From Diphasiastrum complanatum (lineage: Eukaryota > Streptophyta > Lycopodiopsida > Lycopodiales > Lycopodiaceae), in the NCBI GenBank assembly GCA_029204225.1, contig CM055096.1, forward strand, positions 35,772,611 to 35,832,610: 60,000 bases of DNA, given 5' to 3'. Shown here piece after piece: positions 10,633-25,344 of this stretch (the stretch's first letter is position 1; the number at the start of each line of letters is the position of its first letter). The translations under genes were made by a program, and so were the position numbers. Below the pieces are notes generated by a model, which was given only the letters and a program-made list of their open reading frames with translations, made no database searches and was not told the DNA's origin.

Positions 10633-11037
10633 CATGCTATCAGAAGCGTGAGGAGAAGAGCCTGCTATCGGAACCTTAAGCCGTGAGCCTACTATCACAA
10701 CTGTCGATCAACAAACACACCTTATGATGAAACAGTTAATCATGTAAGGAGTACATTGAGGTATAAGGTGTGTTTACAAATCAACGATGGCCAGTGAGCG
10801 AGTGAGTGGAGGGGCCGCAAATACTGTGAAGGGAGGGGACACAAACACCTCCTTTGCGGTCGTTTGGGAGCCAAACACAATTGGAGCACACACAACTCTA
10901 AACCGTGTTCTTAAAATGTTTCCTAAACCATGTTCCCAAACCGTATTCAAGATGTTGGGACAGACCCATATCCCATACATGTCATAGATTCCATTTCTCT
11001 AGAATTGCCCGCAAGATTCATCCATTTGGCCTCATTT

Positions 11038-11040
<3 letters not shown>

Positions 11041-11116
<76 letters not shown>

Positions 11117-11138
11117 TGTGTGTGTGTGTGTGTGTGCA
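11041..11138. repeat. (GA)n-(GT)n microsatellite
   Basis: About 37 GA units from 11041 followed directly by about 11 GT units. The open frame across it (Arg-Glu repeats, then Cys-Val) is an artefact. Confidence 0.95.
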
Positions 11139-11218
11139 TGTATTCAATGTGTGTGTTTGAAAAACATTCATCACAAAAATCCAAACTACTATAAAAAATT
11201 GAAGCAGCAACAATATTT

Positions 11219-11473
11219 TTAAGAAATAGACATCATGTCATCTGATAATTTAGAAACCAATACCTGGGCATACACCAGGTTATCTAACATTGGCTCAAAG
11301 TCACTAAGTCTAACAACACTAACATGTCTCCAAACATATGCCACATTCCTGAGTAACATATCTACATCTAATAGGAATCGATATTCTCTTGGCATAAAAT
11401 ATATTCTCCTTTGTTGTTGGAATAAGAACTCTGCATAAGCTTCTATCAACCACAAAACGGAGCTGCAAGACAC
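11219..11473 (-). other. Unrecognised short open frame
   Basis: An 84-residue frame with non-repetitive composition (SVLWLIEAYAEFLFQQQRRI, then PREYRFLLDVDMLLRNVAYV). I do not recognise it. It lies on the same strand as the Helitron helicase fragment at 12053 and could be a captured exon, or chance. No splice sites or start context support it further. The stretch 11480-11880 shows nothing else. Confidence 0.2.
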
Positions 11474-11884
11474 CTCATCACCAAAACAAACTAACTTCGT
11501 CAGGTCTCACACAAAAGTCCTGTGATTTATGTAGATCTTCGACATCTGCAACAACACCAAGAATGTCAGAAAAAAAATGTACATACAATAACACACGATC
11601 TTAACAACATTGTGATAACTCTGCATTCGACAATTGCAAACTATGTAAAGTCATAATTTGATATGACAAACAACTCACCAGAAACAACATTACTAACATA
11701 ACCAAATACTTGCTATGTATCTAGCAGCAAGGCTGGGGGCAACTTGAAATTGAACCCGGCAGGAAGTTGAAGGCGACCACTCACAAAACAACCACATTAT
11801 CTCACCACATCTACTCGCCAAACAACTACATGTACACAACCTTCTCCATGTACAAAATTTGACAGATTTTCTTTCCAAATCTAA

Positions 11885-12005
11885 CTCTAACTCTAACTCT
11901 AACTCTATCCTACATCCCAAATGCTAAGTCTAACTCCAAATCTAACTCCAACTCTACTCTACATCCCAAATGCTAAGTCTAACTCCAATTCCAACTCTAA
12001 TTGTA
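11885..12005. repeat. TCTAAC/TCCAAC short tandem repeats with a duplicated 55-60 bp unit
   Basis: Runs of AACTCT, then two copies of CTACATCCCAAATGCTAAGT followed by CTAACTCCAA-type words. It lies just downstream (minus strand) of the Helitron helicase stop codon. Confidence 0.75.
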
Positions 12006-12052
12006 CCTTGCATCTTGAACCATAAACCATAAACATCACTTCAAACCTAATA

Positions 12053-12262
12053 CTACAACACTTCCGAATACACAATGTTCTGAGTGTACCTCGCCACTCC
12101 ATCCACATCCGTAAATCGATTGTCCTTGTCAATAATCAGCACACGAAGACTTGCTGCATTTCGCACTCTCGAAAGTGCAACATACAGCTGCCCATGACTA
12201 AACACAGGCCGAGGCAAATACAATCCAATCGTGTCCATATTTTGTCCCTGTGTTTCTTGTTT
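12053..12262 (-). pseudogene. Helitron RepHel helicase, C-terminal end
   Basis: The minus-strand frame reads TQGQNMDTIGLYLPRPVFSH, then GQLYVALSRV and a tail ending NIVYSEVL-stop. This is the last motif region of the Pif1-family helicase domain of Helitron Rep/helicase proteins; FSHGQLYVALSRV is diagnostic and the natural C-terminus usually reads VVY-x-EVL. Only about 66 residues remain of a protein normally over 1,300 long. Upstream, at about 12258, it joins directly to gene B sequence, with a short shared word (GTAAAACA) at the junction. The tail is intact to its stop. Confidence 0.9.
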
Positions 12263-14502
12263 TACCTGATCGCTTGTCGTCTTTTTTTATTTTAACATGG
12301 CCTTTATGTAAGCCTGTTTTAGACAATATACCCTCTAATTTGAAAATAGCTTCCTTCGCAGATGCCGCTGGCTCGGAATTCCATGCAACTAAGATGTGAA
12401 GATATATTATTTTTTCTATCATATGCACCTCTGCATGCAATGTACAGATATGAACATTCTGAAGAGGGATCGATAGTACGGGTTTCCAATTAGGATCTTC
12501 TCGATCTCTTGATATTCTTGTACTCCTTGTCATGTCTGTTGTTGTCTTCATGCAGTACAAACATGGGTGTTTAGAGCTAGCGCCATGGGATACATTGAAC
12601 ATATATTTTAATGTCTTCATATTTTCTGCTAAATGCCATTCTATGTTGAAGTGCCAATTCCAAGAATATTGAGTGGATCTCTATCCATGTGATTTTTTTA
12701 TGGTGGCAGGATATGATGTTCTATTAAATATCCATGAGAGAATGTCATGGTCTTCTTTCATCACCTATAAGGGAAACAAAAAAATGTTTTAGAACAATAT
12801 TAATACAGAGAAGATTTTTCAAATGAAATCCATATTAGATTATCCCTATTGAATATGTGAATGAACTACTATACTTGAAAAGCTGCCAATCACCAAATAT
12901 CATTTTTTGATTGAACACTGAAGTTGAGGCCTTCCGAGTCTTCTGAATTTGAAAGTGCTCCATTCATGATTGTAAGACTGACTCTTTCCATTTCTTGTCC
13001 TTTTATAATTTCAGACTCATCTAACTTGAGAACAACTATCAACTTGTAATTGACATTCTCATTTGTAATACCGTAAAAATTTATGATGAATGTTAGTAAC
13101 TGATTAATGTCAATAAATAAATTGTTGGAATTGTTATATGCTCGACATTCTCCTTTCAAGCAATACACTTCATTGATATGAGATGGATTACCAACTATTG
13201 TTTGCATACCTTGGTTTAACATGCTTCTTTTTTTTAAAAGATTCTATGGTCGTGGGATTGGAAACTTTTTAATACTTACCCGTGCAAATGCATCCTTTAT
13301 CATCTTAAACATTGTTGCATATGCTTCTCTACTGATGCTAAAAAAATCACATGCCCCCTGAACCAATGTAGTGTCCAATATTTTTCCAACTTCATTCATA
13401 ATGTTATAAAAATTGAAGCCTTAATCTTTTTCATTTTGGTATTGTTTAACATTGATTTCATAGATTTAGAAGTCAAAATAGAACCTAGTGAGTTTCCAAT
13501 GGAAATCTCATCGGCCAAATGGTCTTCAACAACCAATGTTGATCTGCATTGCAAACATAATGTTCATAAAACTGTCAATAGAGATTAGGACAATCATAGT
13601 ATTCACAGCAATACAATAAACAAATCAATAGAAAGCTGAAATTAAAAATAACTGAACTAGTAATTATGATTGAATCTAAAAGTTCAAGCAATAGTAAATC
13701 AAATAAGCTATAAACTTACTTGAAAGCACAAATTTGTCTTTTTCAATAACCTCCTCTGGATGATAGATCACATATATCTCTGGTTACCAATTTTTTCCTC
13801 TTGTTGTTTTTGACCTTTTTGTTGAGACATCCATATTTTTAACAAGAGACAAATATGATATACGCATCTATTGAAATGCAGTTTTCATCTCATCATTACT
13901 AGTTGTAAAGTGACGCAAGAAGATTTCAATGTTTGGATCTCCTTTTTGAACATCTCATTTTCTTCCAAACAAGTTTTCAACTTTGTAGATTTTTCATCGC
14001 ACTCCTTTGATATTTTCTTTAATTTCTCTTCCAAATAATGTATTCTTTGCATTGAATGTGCATTTCCATAGAGCATCAAATTCTCATAGGAACCCAAAAG
14101 GCCATTTTTGCCATGACACATATAGATTATCAATTGACTCACCGAATGAAAATCCGGATGTTGCAGTGAACATGGATCAATAGGATACAATGTTCTTGAT
14201 GACCATAAATCTACATGCTTTAGCTTTTCCTCTTTGTATTGGATCATATTAGAAGTTGACAATTTGGGTTGCTTTGAATTTCTTGTCTTGAGTAGAGCAT
14301 ATTCTGGTGACAGATCCACAAGAAGATGATAAAACTTTGCCATCAATACAGTAGTATAGTAACAAACACCACAATGACAATAACAGAGCTGAAGATGGCA
14401 CCGACCTTGGAGATAGAGATGGCGTAGACTTTGTTTCTGAAATGTCACTCCTAATTCAAATTTTTGAGTGTTTGCAACTATTGGGAGAGAATATTTTGAC
14501 AT
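12258..14502 (-). pseudogene. Gene B copy 1 (putative mobile-element protein), 3'-truncated
   Basis: Collinear with the better copy at 45169-47902. Exon 1 (14502-13885, 205 codons open) carries KFYHLLVDLSPEYALLKTRN, then a coiled coil (YLEEKLKKISKECDEKSTKL). It breaks in frame near its end. The next exon, around 13490-13280, is degenerate and ends in GCATTTGCACGG before a GTAAGT donor. The third (13222-12890) contains NPSHINEVYC and NNLFIDINQLLTFIINFYGI. The last (to about 12258) contains FNVSHGASSKHPCLYCMK and ICTLHAEV. The C-terminal third is replaced by Helitron helicase sequence. I do not recognise the family by name. Five copies in 60 kb point to a mobile element. Confidence 0.7.
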
Positions 14503-14674
14503 TTTGAAAACTATACTTTAACTGTGGTTAAGCACCAGTGAAGTTCGATGTGACTAAAGTAAGGTACATTCATTTTCATGGAAATTAGTGCGGGCAGATG
14601 TGTAAAGAAGTTAGAAAATGATATTTTAATAGCTTTATTGTTATTTTTCTCTCTCCTACATGACATTTTTTATA

Positions 14675-14704
14675 GGGCCCTCTTTGGGCCCATATTTTCT
14701 CTAA
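14675..14704 (+). mobile_element. Helitron-like 3' terminus, plus strand (family 2, copy 1)
   Basis: Hairpin GGGCCC-TCTTT-GGGCCC (14675-14691), 9-nt spacer, CTAA (14701-14704), then T. The ~170 bp before it match 48060-48272, and similarity to that copy stops within a few bases of CTAA. The end lies about 170 bp upstream of the gene B start, outside its 5' end. Confidence 0.6.
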
Positions 14705-15169
14705 TGGATAGGCTTGTGAATGGACCAATAGAATTTAGAGCTGGATGCATCAATGGCCCAATAGGATTAAGAGGTTGTAAATATGAGGTCCAATCATGTT
14801 TCAGTTAGAATTAGCTCGTGGATCTACTAGTATCATTGTGCTTCTCATTCTATGCTAATTGATTTTGAGATCAAGTGAGATTTTGGATCAAAGTGTTTTC
14901 TAGCATTCTCTCTCTACCCGAGAGCCATTGGTAGGATTCTCTCTCTACCCGAGGAGAGCAGCTTGTTTTTACTTAGTTTTATTTTGGAACACTTCCCACA
15001 CATGTGTATGTACTTTGGAAGTGAGTTAATGCATGCAGTAGTTTGTTTTTGCCATTGAGAGCTAGATAGATCTTGAATCTAATCTTGATCATTGTGCATC
15101 CACACACCTTAGGAGATCTAAATCACATGTAGTGGGCACTCCACACGTGTGAAATTCACATTCTCACTT
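14705..15169. other. Spacer without recognised gene
   Basis: AT-rich. A short duplicated word (TTCTCTCTCTACCCGAG) occurs at about 14904 and 14938. No coding or RNA gene seen. Confidence 0.5.
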
Positions 15170-16335
15170 GAGATTGCTCATTGAGTGCTTATATTAGAGG
15201 AATTTTGAATCTAGGACTTCTCAAATTTGATGTCTTTTGTTTGAGATAGCTCAAGTTTGATTTTTGACATGCAATTTTGGTCCTTGTCACTCGACAATGT
15301 GTATCATTGAGTGATCAAAATTGATCAATATTATGTATGGTACATTTAGATTGCTTGAGTTCAACTCCTTATCAATGGAATCGACCCATATCACAAGACA
15401 TAGGTCAAATGGTTCAATCATTTTGGCTATTATGAGTTGAGTTTTTTCAAAGAGTGATTGAATTCAAGCTTGAGCTTACGAAAATCAAATGCCTCAAATT
15501 TGATGCCTGTCACTTGAGATAGCCCAATTTTGATGTCTGACATGCAATTTTGGTTTTTATGACCACAAAATTCATCAAGAAATCCAACTAAATCAAGTTT
15601 AAGTTTAGGACAATTGAATGCTTGCATTTGCTTCTTTGTGGACGGAACTGGCCCCTATCACTTGAGATAGTTCAACTTTGATGTGTATCAATCAAGATAG
15701 CTCAATTTTGGCCTTTATCATTAGAAGTTGCTCCCAAAGTGATCAAATTCATGGAATCTCAAGCTTACAAATTTTAGATAGCTCAAGTTTGATGCTAGTA
15801 GCTTAAACTTGATGCCTAACATATGATTTTGGTCCTAATCACTTGACATAGTTCATTGATTGTTCAAACTCGATCAATTTCAAGTTTACAACACTCAGAT
15901 CACTTGGGTTCGATCAGGCCTTACTGATGGATTTGCCCGTATACTCGAGATGGCTCAAGTTTTATTTCTATCACTCGAGACAACTCAAACTTAATTCCAA
16001 TGTGAGAGAAAGTACAATGTTTGGTCCTCATCACTCAACATGGCTCATCAAATATCAAACCAATATTGAGTTTAGTGCATTCGAATTTCTTGATTTTCAT
16101 CCCTTATTATTGGAACAATCCCTATCAAACAAGATAACTTAAATTTGATGTTTGTTAACTTGAGATGGCTCAAATATGGCCCTTATTGGGTGAGATTGTC
16201 CATGGAGTGATCAAATGGAGAAATCTTGTCCATTTAGAGTCCTCAAGTTCCACTTCGGATCAATTGAATTGGTCCCTAACACATGAGATAGGTCAAATTT
16301 AATGTCTATAACTTCAAATATTTCAAATGAAAGGC
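15170..16335. repeat. Diverged tandem repeats with CACTTGAGATAGCTCAA core
   Basis: The phrase YCACTTGAGATAGCTCAA followed by TTTGATG or TTTTGG recurs at least ten times with heavy divergence and uneven spacing (e.g. near 15247, 15510, 15660, 15695, 15940, 16160). GTCCTTATCACTC-like words lie between. It reads as an old minisatellite. Short open frames across it are not supported as genes. Confidence 0.65.
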
Positions 16336-16346
16336 ATATCTATTTG

Positions 16347-16375
16347 CACCCCCCCACCCCCCCCCCCCCCCCGCG

Positions 16376-16419
<44 letters not shown>
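16347..16419. repeat. Poly-C tract followed by (CT)n
   Basis: An almost pure C run of about 24 bases, GCGGCTCG, then about 20 CT units ending at 16419. Confidence 0.9.
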
Positions 16420-16422
<3 letters not shown>

Positions 16423-17405
16423 TGAAGCAAGGCTGAAATAGGGCTGGACTGTCATAGACAACGGGGAACATGTGAAAGGGGGTGTGGGTAACTCGTTAGG
16501 AGCCCAATGCCAAATGGGGGTAACTTGCTAAGAGCCCAGGGCCAAATGGGAGGCAAGTGCCATGGACAGGGCCAGTGACCCAGCCATTTAAGGTGCCTCA
16601 TTAGCATTAAATGGGTAATTTCGCGTGCTGTTTTCCTCCCCTGCTCTTCCTCCTTTCTTTGTCCACCATCACATTCACTTCAAAGTGCTCTACATACCGA
16701 TCCTGCTCTACCACCGCGTCCTCAAATTCTTTGTTAGGATTGAGACGAACTGAAGCCAGCTTGGATAATTTCTTCCATCCGGATGAGCTGCGGCTGTCCT
16801 CTTTGTTGTATTTGTTGCTCAAAGCTGCTGAATAACTCCATTACCTCTGCTTTGATGTTGTGCTCTCCATTTTCACTGCTTGGACCTCTTGATACATAGC
16901 TGCCCAGGCCAGCGCACAGACTTCTGGAAGCATTGATGCATTTGTGCCATTGTTTGTATAGGCTTATGATGTGTGAGCATTGGATCAATTGTACTTCAAT
17001 TCTGAACAATTGATTTTACCTTGACCATCATTGCCAGCTGTTAAGGAAGTAAATCAAGCACCACCTGCCAATCGCTGCACCTACTCAAGCTACTGCCCAT
17101 TTGCACCAAGGATAATGCTTGTTTCTCAACCAAACTCTTCCTCTCAATTCTCTACAATCGACTAGACTGGTCTTGTTCTTTTTCCTCAAAAGAAAATGAA
17201 TTATGTCAATCGGAAACAAGAATGATGCTACTTCAGTTGAAACAACAGATGATCTATTCACAACCACCAATGACCAGCGAATGTTTCTATGATTTTGATA
17301 AGTCTCCAACAAAACAAACCATGGATCTGCATTTTTCTCTATCAAACCCTGCAGTTCAACCACATTTCATTCTCAGCAATGTTAGACAGGTCGAGAGTGT
17401 CGTCA

Positions 17406-17407
<2 letters not shown>
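16420..17407. other. Unrecognised low-repeat spacer
   Basis: Two minus-strand frames, 16822-16607 (KKLSKLASVRLNPNKEFEDA) and 17009-16734 (ELFSSFEQQIQQRG), overlap and could be pieces of one decayed coding sequence. I recognise no domain. A third frame (17363-17085) ends at the CT satellite. No confident gene. Confidence 0.3.
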
Positions 17408-20279
<2,872 letters not shown>

Positions 20280-20468
20280 TCCTGAGTTCTTGCAATAGGG
20301 TACCCTCCTGATGGGCGGCTTGAGATTTGTGCATTTCACAGATTTGACTCATGCTCAGCCTAGTGCCAGCAAAGGTATGATCGTAAGTTTACGAAACTTA
20401 TCGACCTGTTTAAACGTGTCATACCCTGTGAGGAACACAATCGAGTATGTTGTTTCGTTCAGGAGAGT

Positions 20469-21657
20469 ATGGCCTTCGTGTTTTTCTTATCTGCTCTTAT
20501 CCCTGATGAGGCAGAATCTTCTGGGTCGTCCATGATTGGTTTGCCTGCCCCTACCATTCATGTGGCTTCAGAGGTTTCCATTATTGATGAGGTTTTAGGA
20601 GATGTAGAGGAGGCCAAGCAAGCACAACAATATGATCCTGCCAAGGCTCGTTCTCTGTCTATCTCTCCCTTATCTACCGTGAGCGAGATTGACCAGAGCA
20701 GAACCTTGATGGACCTCCCTATGTACCATATAGACGATATTGCATTCTTGTCCTTTAGCGACATCGGAGACGTAATGGATCTCAGAGAAGATGAGATATT
20801 ATCTCTTATGTCAAGGATGATTTCTAAATTTAATGATTTTATTGGCTTTGAGGATGACGACCTCATAGATGGTATCGACTATGAGGACCAGGTAGAATGG
20901 GCAAGTGGCACATATGCCCATCAAAGGATGCTATCTGAGAGCAGGGCATATGAGGCTAATATGCCGAGTGAGGAGGAGTTTTTGGCTTTTCAGAAAAAGT
21001 ATCCACCACCTCCCATATATACTATTCCAGCTGACCAGCAATCCACCATTATTGCTGGTCACAATTTAGAAGCTGCTGGTATGATCCAAGCGGATGAGGA
21101 AGATTTGGTAAGTACACCTTCTCACGAAAATCATTTACTATTTAATGTGTAGCTGATGATTGATCTGTTAGTTTGACTAACACTTGATTATGTGTTGTAG
21201 GATATCGTTGAAGTTGATGCCTTTGCTAGCAGGCATGGAGGATTGAGAGAGAGACAAGGCGAGAGACAAAAGGATGCCTCCTTGGCTCATTATTTGAAAC
21301 ATTTTGTAAATAACGAAATTTGTATTCTTCATGAAAGGTTTTTTGTCAATGTGGGAATCTTAATCATGGCCATCAAGGCCCTATCTTATTTTGCCCAAGG
21401 GCATAAATATCCAAAATTACATATAGAATCATTTTTGTCAAAAGAGATGTTGCTCTTAAAGTGTTCAATTACGTGCCAGAAAATGTTCCTATGAGATCAT
21501 CTGCTCTGGCAATTGTATCAGGATATATAGATCTGAGCAAAAGGCGATCCACTCGATTTTGGGATCCGTATGATAGGAAAAAGTTCCTTCACGACCACAC
21601 AGTAAAAATTGTCCTTAGAGACAATGAAAAAAAAATGATTGTACTCTTTTCCATATA
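20469..21657 (+). pseudogene. Gene A copy 1 (acidic C-terminal part, ParB-like part missing)
   Basis: Exon 20469-21106 (open to 21152) encodes an acidic protein with LPMYHIDDIAFLSFSDIGDV, FIGFEDDDLIDGIDYEDQ, MPSEEEFLAFQKKY and IIAGHNLEAAG. These align in order with the 43003-43995 copy (LPIYNIDNNSFLTISDISDF, DDDDLLLGVDD, LPSEEEFLRIQ, GGHNIDGE). A GTAAGTAC donor at about 21107 and a TTGTAG acceptor at about 21200 bracket an intron. Exon 2 (DIVEVDAFASRHGG..., MAIKALSYFAQGHKY) is open to about 21425 and then frameshifted, ending near 21657. The N-terminal ParB-like region present in the other copy is absent, since the CT satellite begins just upstream. Function unknown. Confidence 0.6.
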
Positions 21658-21785
21658 ATGTATGTGAAACTTGAGAATTTTTTATCACACGCATTTGATC
21701 TTTATTGAGTGCCATCAATCTAATTTTGGCTTATAAATTTACATGCTTTTTTGAATCTTTGATATTTAATTGATCTTGTTGTGTA

Positions 21786-23040
21786 TCAAACTTGAGCTCC
21801 TCTATAAAACCATGGGAATAGCTGAATGATGTAACTATTTTTTGAGGATGTTCTACCATGTTGTGTATTTCGATGAAATGCTACTCTTGCCTGCCAATGT
21901 GATTTCTCCATTCCTTGTGAGGACCATATACTCAAACTACCATACTCTTTTGCAAAAATTGATGCATGATGCCTTAGTATGTGCTGCAATATCAAAGATT
22001 TATGCATTGGTTAGAATCTATCAAGCAAATTATACTAAAATTATAAAATTGTAAGACACTGTTCAAATGTATCTTAACATGTAGTGGGTGATGTGATCTG
22101 ATCCCCAAGCCACCCGAACTGCATCTACAAACTCTATTGTTGTTTTCTCCAATAGGAGTGCATCTGCATATGAAATTGTGTCTTTTCTAAGCACTTCAAT
22201 CATATTATCGAGCTTTTTCCAAACTTCAACCTTCTTTACCCTTGTTGTTCCTTTATTTTCAAAGTCTTCTGTTGCAGAAATAACATCTTTCCAAACCGAG
22301 TATTGGATCTTAGATGATCTTTAGAATGATTTGATAAAAATCGACGAGCTTTGACTCCTCCTATGCTAGGTTTATTAGGCAAGTTTCCCGTTTTTCCCAA
22401 AAGTTTTTCATCTTTTTGTATTTTAACATGGCCTTTATGAAGGCCTGCTTTTGACAACACTTCCTCTAATCGAGTGATTGCTTGTTTTGATGCTGACTCT
22501 ACCTTAGTATTCTATACAAACAAGATATGAAGATATATTAATTTCTCTATGATCCTCACCTCTCCATGAAGTGTGCAAATATGCACATTTTGTAAAGGGA
22601 TTGGTAGTATTGGTTTCCAGTTGGGATCTTCAATATCTCTTGAAACTCTTGTGTTCCTTGAAATGTCATTTGATGATTTCATACAATATAGACATGGATG
22701 TTTCTAATTTGCTCCATGAGATACATTGAACATACATTTCAATGACTTCAAGTCTCTAGCTAAATGCCATTCCACCAAAAATTCACCTCTTTCAGTAACA
22801 CTAAGTACTTTGCCATTCATATGATCCTTTATGATATCTGGATAACTTGTTCTGCTAAAAATCCAAGAAAGAACATCGTGATCCTCCTTGATAACCTATT
22901 CAACATATGGTATCACAAATTTTTATGTATTCAGAACAATTACCAAAAGAAATTGCATATGAATAACAGCCATTTTTTAACCTGAAAACATGCTGGCCAC
23001 CATATGTTGTTTCCTGATTGCACACATGGAAAGAACACAA
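21786..23040 (-). pseudogene. Gene B copy 2, C-terminal half
   Basis: The minus strand is collinear with the 45.2-46.4 kb copy. From about 23040: a NNIWWPACFQV-like exon end, then after an intron EDHDVLSWIFSRTSYPDIIK, EWHLARDLKSLKCMFNVSHG, a stop in place of Ser, KHPCLYCMK, ICTLHGEVRIIEKLIYLHIL, and LSKAGLHKGHVKIQKDEK. The final exon (22007-21786) holds SLSIWSSQGMEKSHWQAR. At least two in-frame stops make it a pseudogene. It converges on gene A copy 1, repeating the A/B arrangement of the 43-48 kb locus. Upstream exons (coiled coil and CDFSS domain) are missing, because gene C copy 1 starts at about 23050. Confidence 0.7.
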
Positions 23041-23052
23041 TGGTACTTGGGG

Positions 23053-23421
23053 GGCCCCATTAGATCAAGATCTAGACAGCATTGGACACATTGATCGTAT
23101 ATGCATTGATATCATGGCAAATGAGGATTTACTTACTACTATTGAGGTTGAGCAAGACTGGACCTTATTCTACATTAGAACGGAACTGACACTTTTACAG
23201 CAAGATATCCCTGAATATTTCAGCTTTATATTGGATGGAAAATTGGTATGTGAAATCTATGAATTTGTATATTAATTTGTATTCATTATTCTTTTTGTCA
23301 ATATTCGAATCACTAACTGTAATCTAATTAATGTATGTTTGTACAGATACGTAGAAGACATGAAGAGAAAATCAAATGCAAAGATTTGGGCGGAATTGTT
23401 CAGATAATAGAGCAATCATGA
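23053..23421 (+). CDS. Gene C copy 1: small two-exon protein, possible ubiquitin-like fold
   Basis: Exon 1 (about 23053-23245) gives DLDSIGHIDRICIDIMANED, then TIEVEQDWTLFYIRTELTLL and PEYFSFILDGKL. The donor is GTATGT at 23246 and the acceptor TACAG at 23346. Exon 2 (23347-23421) gives IRRRHEEKIKCKDLGGIVQI and a stop. The pattern of a strand, a helix starting around a D-W-[TS]-L-x-x-I-x-x-E-L motif, a PxxFxFxxDG turn and a short basic strand ending in -x-I recalls ubiquitin-like or CIDE/PB1-like folds, but this is inference. The first exon is truncated or its start is unclear. A homologous copy with the same intron position lies at 30592-30900 on the other strand. This may be the C-terminal domain of a longer protein. 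Confidence 0.5.
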
Positions 23422-23599
23422 TACAAGATTTGTAAAAGCTCTCATACATATCAATATATTTCTCATTTTCTGAGAATGTACATGCGTGTTCTGTATTTAA
23501 CAATGGATGCTTTTTCCCCATTGTCTCTATCTTTCTATATGCCCATAATTATTCACAGGGCATTACATCAAAAATGTATATCTCTATTTAATCTATTAT

Positions 23600-24660
23600 T
23601 TACAGCTCAAAGTAATATGGATTATCTCCACCCTGCACTAGTGTCAGTTGTGGACTTGATTGGCCTCCCGTTTCCGCAGCTGGACTGGGTGTTGCATGAG
23701 ATAATGAGTTCACCAACATCTGTTGATGAAACTCATATATCTCATTCATTGAAAATGCTCGACATTTATATTGCAAATCCAAAAGAATCAGGTCAATTGA
23801 CTTATCAGAAACCAAATCGAAAATAAATTAGTTAGGCCATTCACTAGTCTATATACCTTTCGTATATCTGGAGCCCCGGATTGCATGATGTATCACTCTA
23901 AGAAGTCTTGTACATTGCGGATGCTATGTCCATCATCTTGCTGAGCTGACTTTAATCACAAAACATATAATAGGTTAGTTGTGCACTTTGAAAAAAACAA
24001 ATCATATTACCTATCAGATACTTGATGAGAAATACTTACTTCTGCATCAACAATCTCCAGGTGACTATTTACAGTGGCCCCATCCGGCCTTGGCAAAAAT
24101 GGCAACATTCTGTTGTACATCACGTCCATTTCGACATGGGTAGACTTCAAGGAATTCATTTTTAAACAGATGGGATTAATGATCTCATCTAAATCTTCCC
24201 TAAGGGAGATTATATGCATAGTCCAATGCTTATTGCAAACAAGAGATAATTAGTTAAACTGAAGGAATTACAATACCTATTAAAAATATTACTTGAATAT
24301 ATTCTATGTAATCGCTTACTTTTGGCAGTATGGAATAATAAAGACTTTGGTCTCTGAGGTTGTATGGAGAAGATACTTTGTCGCCTTAGTTGGACTATGA
24401 AGGCTGTGTGCAAAAAAGGACAGCACAACTCCAATGTCCTTAGTATCATCGCATTTACATCTATTTACAAAATACATCAGACCAGCCTCCACAATTGGAT
24501 CTGATATATCTGCTGTCTCCTCCTTTAGGACATCACAAAAGTCTTTATTTATGTGATTTACATAATTAATTGAGCTTAGACAAAAAGAAAATTGACCTCC
24601 TCGCTTATCAATCTCTTTGACAACATACTCATCAAAAACTATATACCTCTCAGAATCCAA
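23600..24660 (-). pseudogene. Gene D copy 1: Ulp1-like cysteine protease homologue
   Basis: Exon 24660-24319 contains SERYIVFDEYVVKEIDKRGG and ends ETKVFIIPYCQK. After an intron, exon 24219-24007 begins HWTMHIISL, the His-Trp site that in Ulp1/SENP (C48) proteases follows the VFIPI strand. It continues IINPICLKMNSL where the catalytic Asp region is expected. A further block at about 23960-23830 aligns with the active-site segment of copy 2 (NCGWYTVYNAKSFFDWL) but reads DDGHSIRNVQDFLE, so the Cys appears replaced by Asp, and an in-frame stop follows. A last frame (23815-23600) may be the C-terminus. It converges on gene C copy 1. Probably catalytically dead. Confidence 0.5.
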
Positions 24661-25145
24661 AAATGAATCTTTGGGATCTTACACAAAGATCCTTATAAAA
24701 ATCACCTATTAAACTCATATCTAGATCCAATATTATTTTATCTACAATAGAGTCATATCCTCGTTATTGTGGGATGGAATGGAGGGAATGGAAGAGGAAC
24801 TACTTGAATAGTTAGGGGTGGTGGGAGGAGAAGAACTCACTGCAGACTGGTGTGATGGTCCAACCAAAGCACGAGAGATGTGAGAGGTGCTAAAAATTCA
24901 CAATTCTAGCTTGACTAGTTTTGGTCATATGACTTGTAAATAGTTAGATAATCATGATGTGGCTTGTCACATGTGCCAAATGGCATAGGATTCCATTCAT
25001 AAGGATGTTCTCAAGTAGACCTAAGTGTTAGAACCTTTGGAATGAGTCCAAATTATGCTTAGATACAAGAGAGAAAAAATAGGAGCTATTTTTGGTAATT
25101 TTTGCATTGTTGAGGGATCTCCAAGATTCCAACCCTAACTTGGTA
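24661..25145. other. Spacer without recognised gene
   Basis: Continuing upstream of gene D copy 1, the minus strand shows some Ser/Pro-rich coding-like sequence around 24760-24860. It is short and broken. Nothing else seen. Confidence 0.4.
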
Positions 25146-25149
25146 GGGA

Positions 25150-25220
25150 TAAAACTGCATTGCAAGGGCCTAGCCTACGGCTACATATGGTGGAAACGAT
25201 GCTCTCTCTCCGTCTCGGAT

Positions 25221-25256
<36 letters not shown>

Positions 25257-25335
25257 GGTCCCCACGTACCCTATGCGGCCTAAATGCTCTGAACGAACCG
25301 CAAACCGCATTGCAAGGGTCTTGCCTACGGACTTT
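25150..25335 (+). repeat. Isolated CT-satellite unit
   Basis: CTGCATTGCAAGGGCC, GCCTACGGCTACATATGGTG, AAACGATG, a (CT)n run of about 14 units, CACGGTCCC, GCGGCCTAAATGCTCTGAA and CGCAAACCGCATTGCAAGG reproduce one and a half units of the 17.4-20.3 kb array, about 5 kb away from it and in the same orientation. Confidence 0.9.
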
Positions 25336-25344
25336 CAAAATAGA

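Noticed and set aside
10369-10698. Minus-strand 109-codon frame
   Set aside because: Overlaps the minisatellite and the 26-bp repeats and is composed of repeated words.
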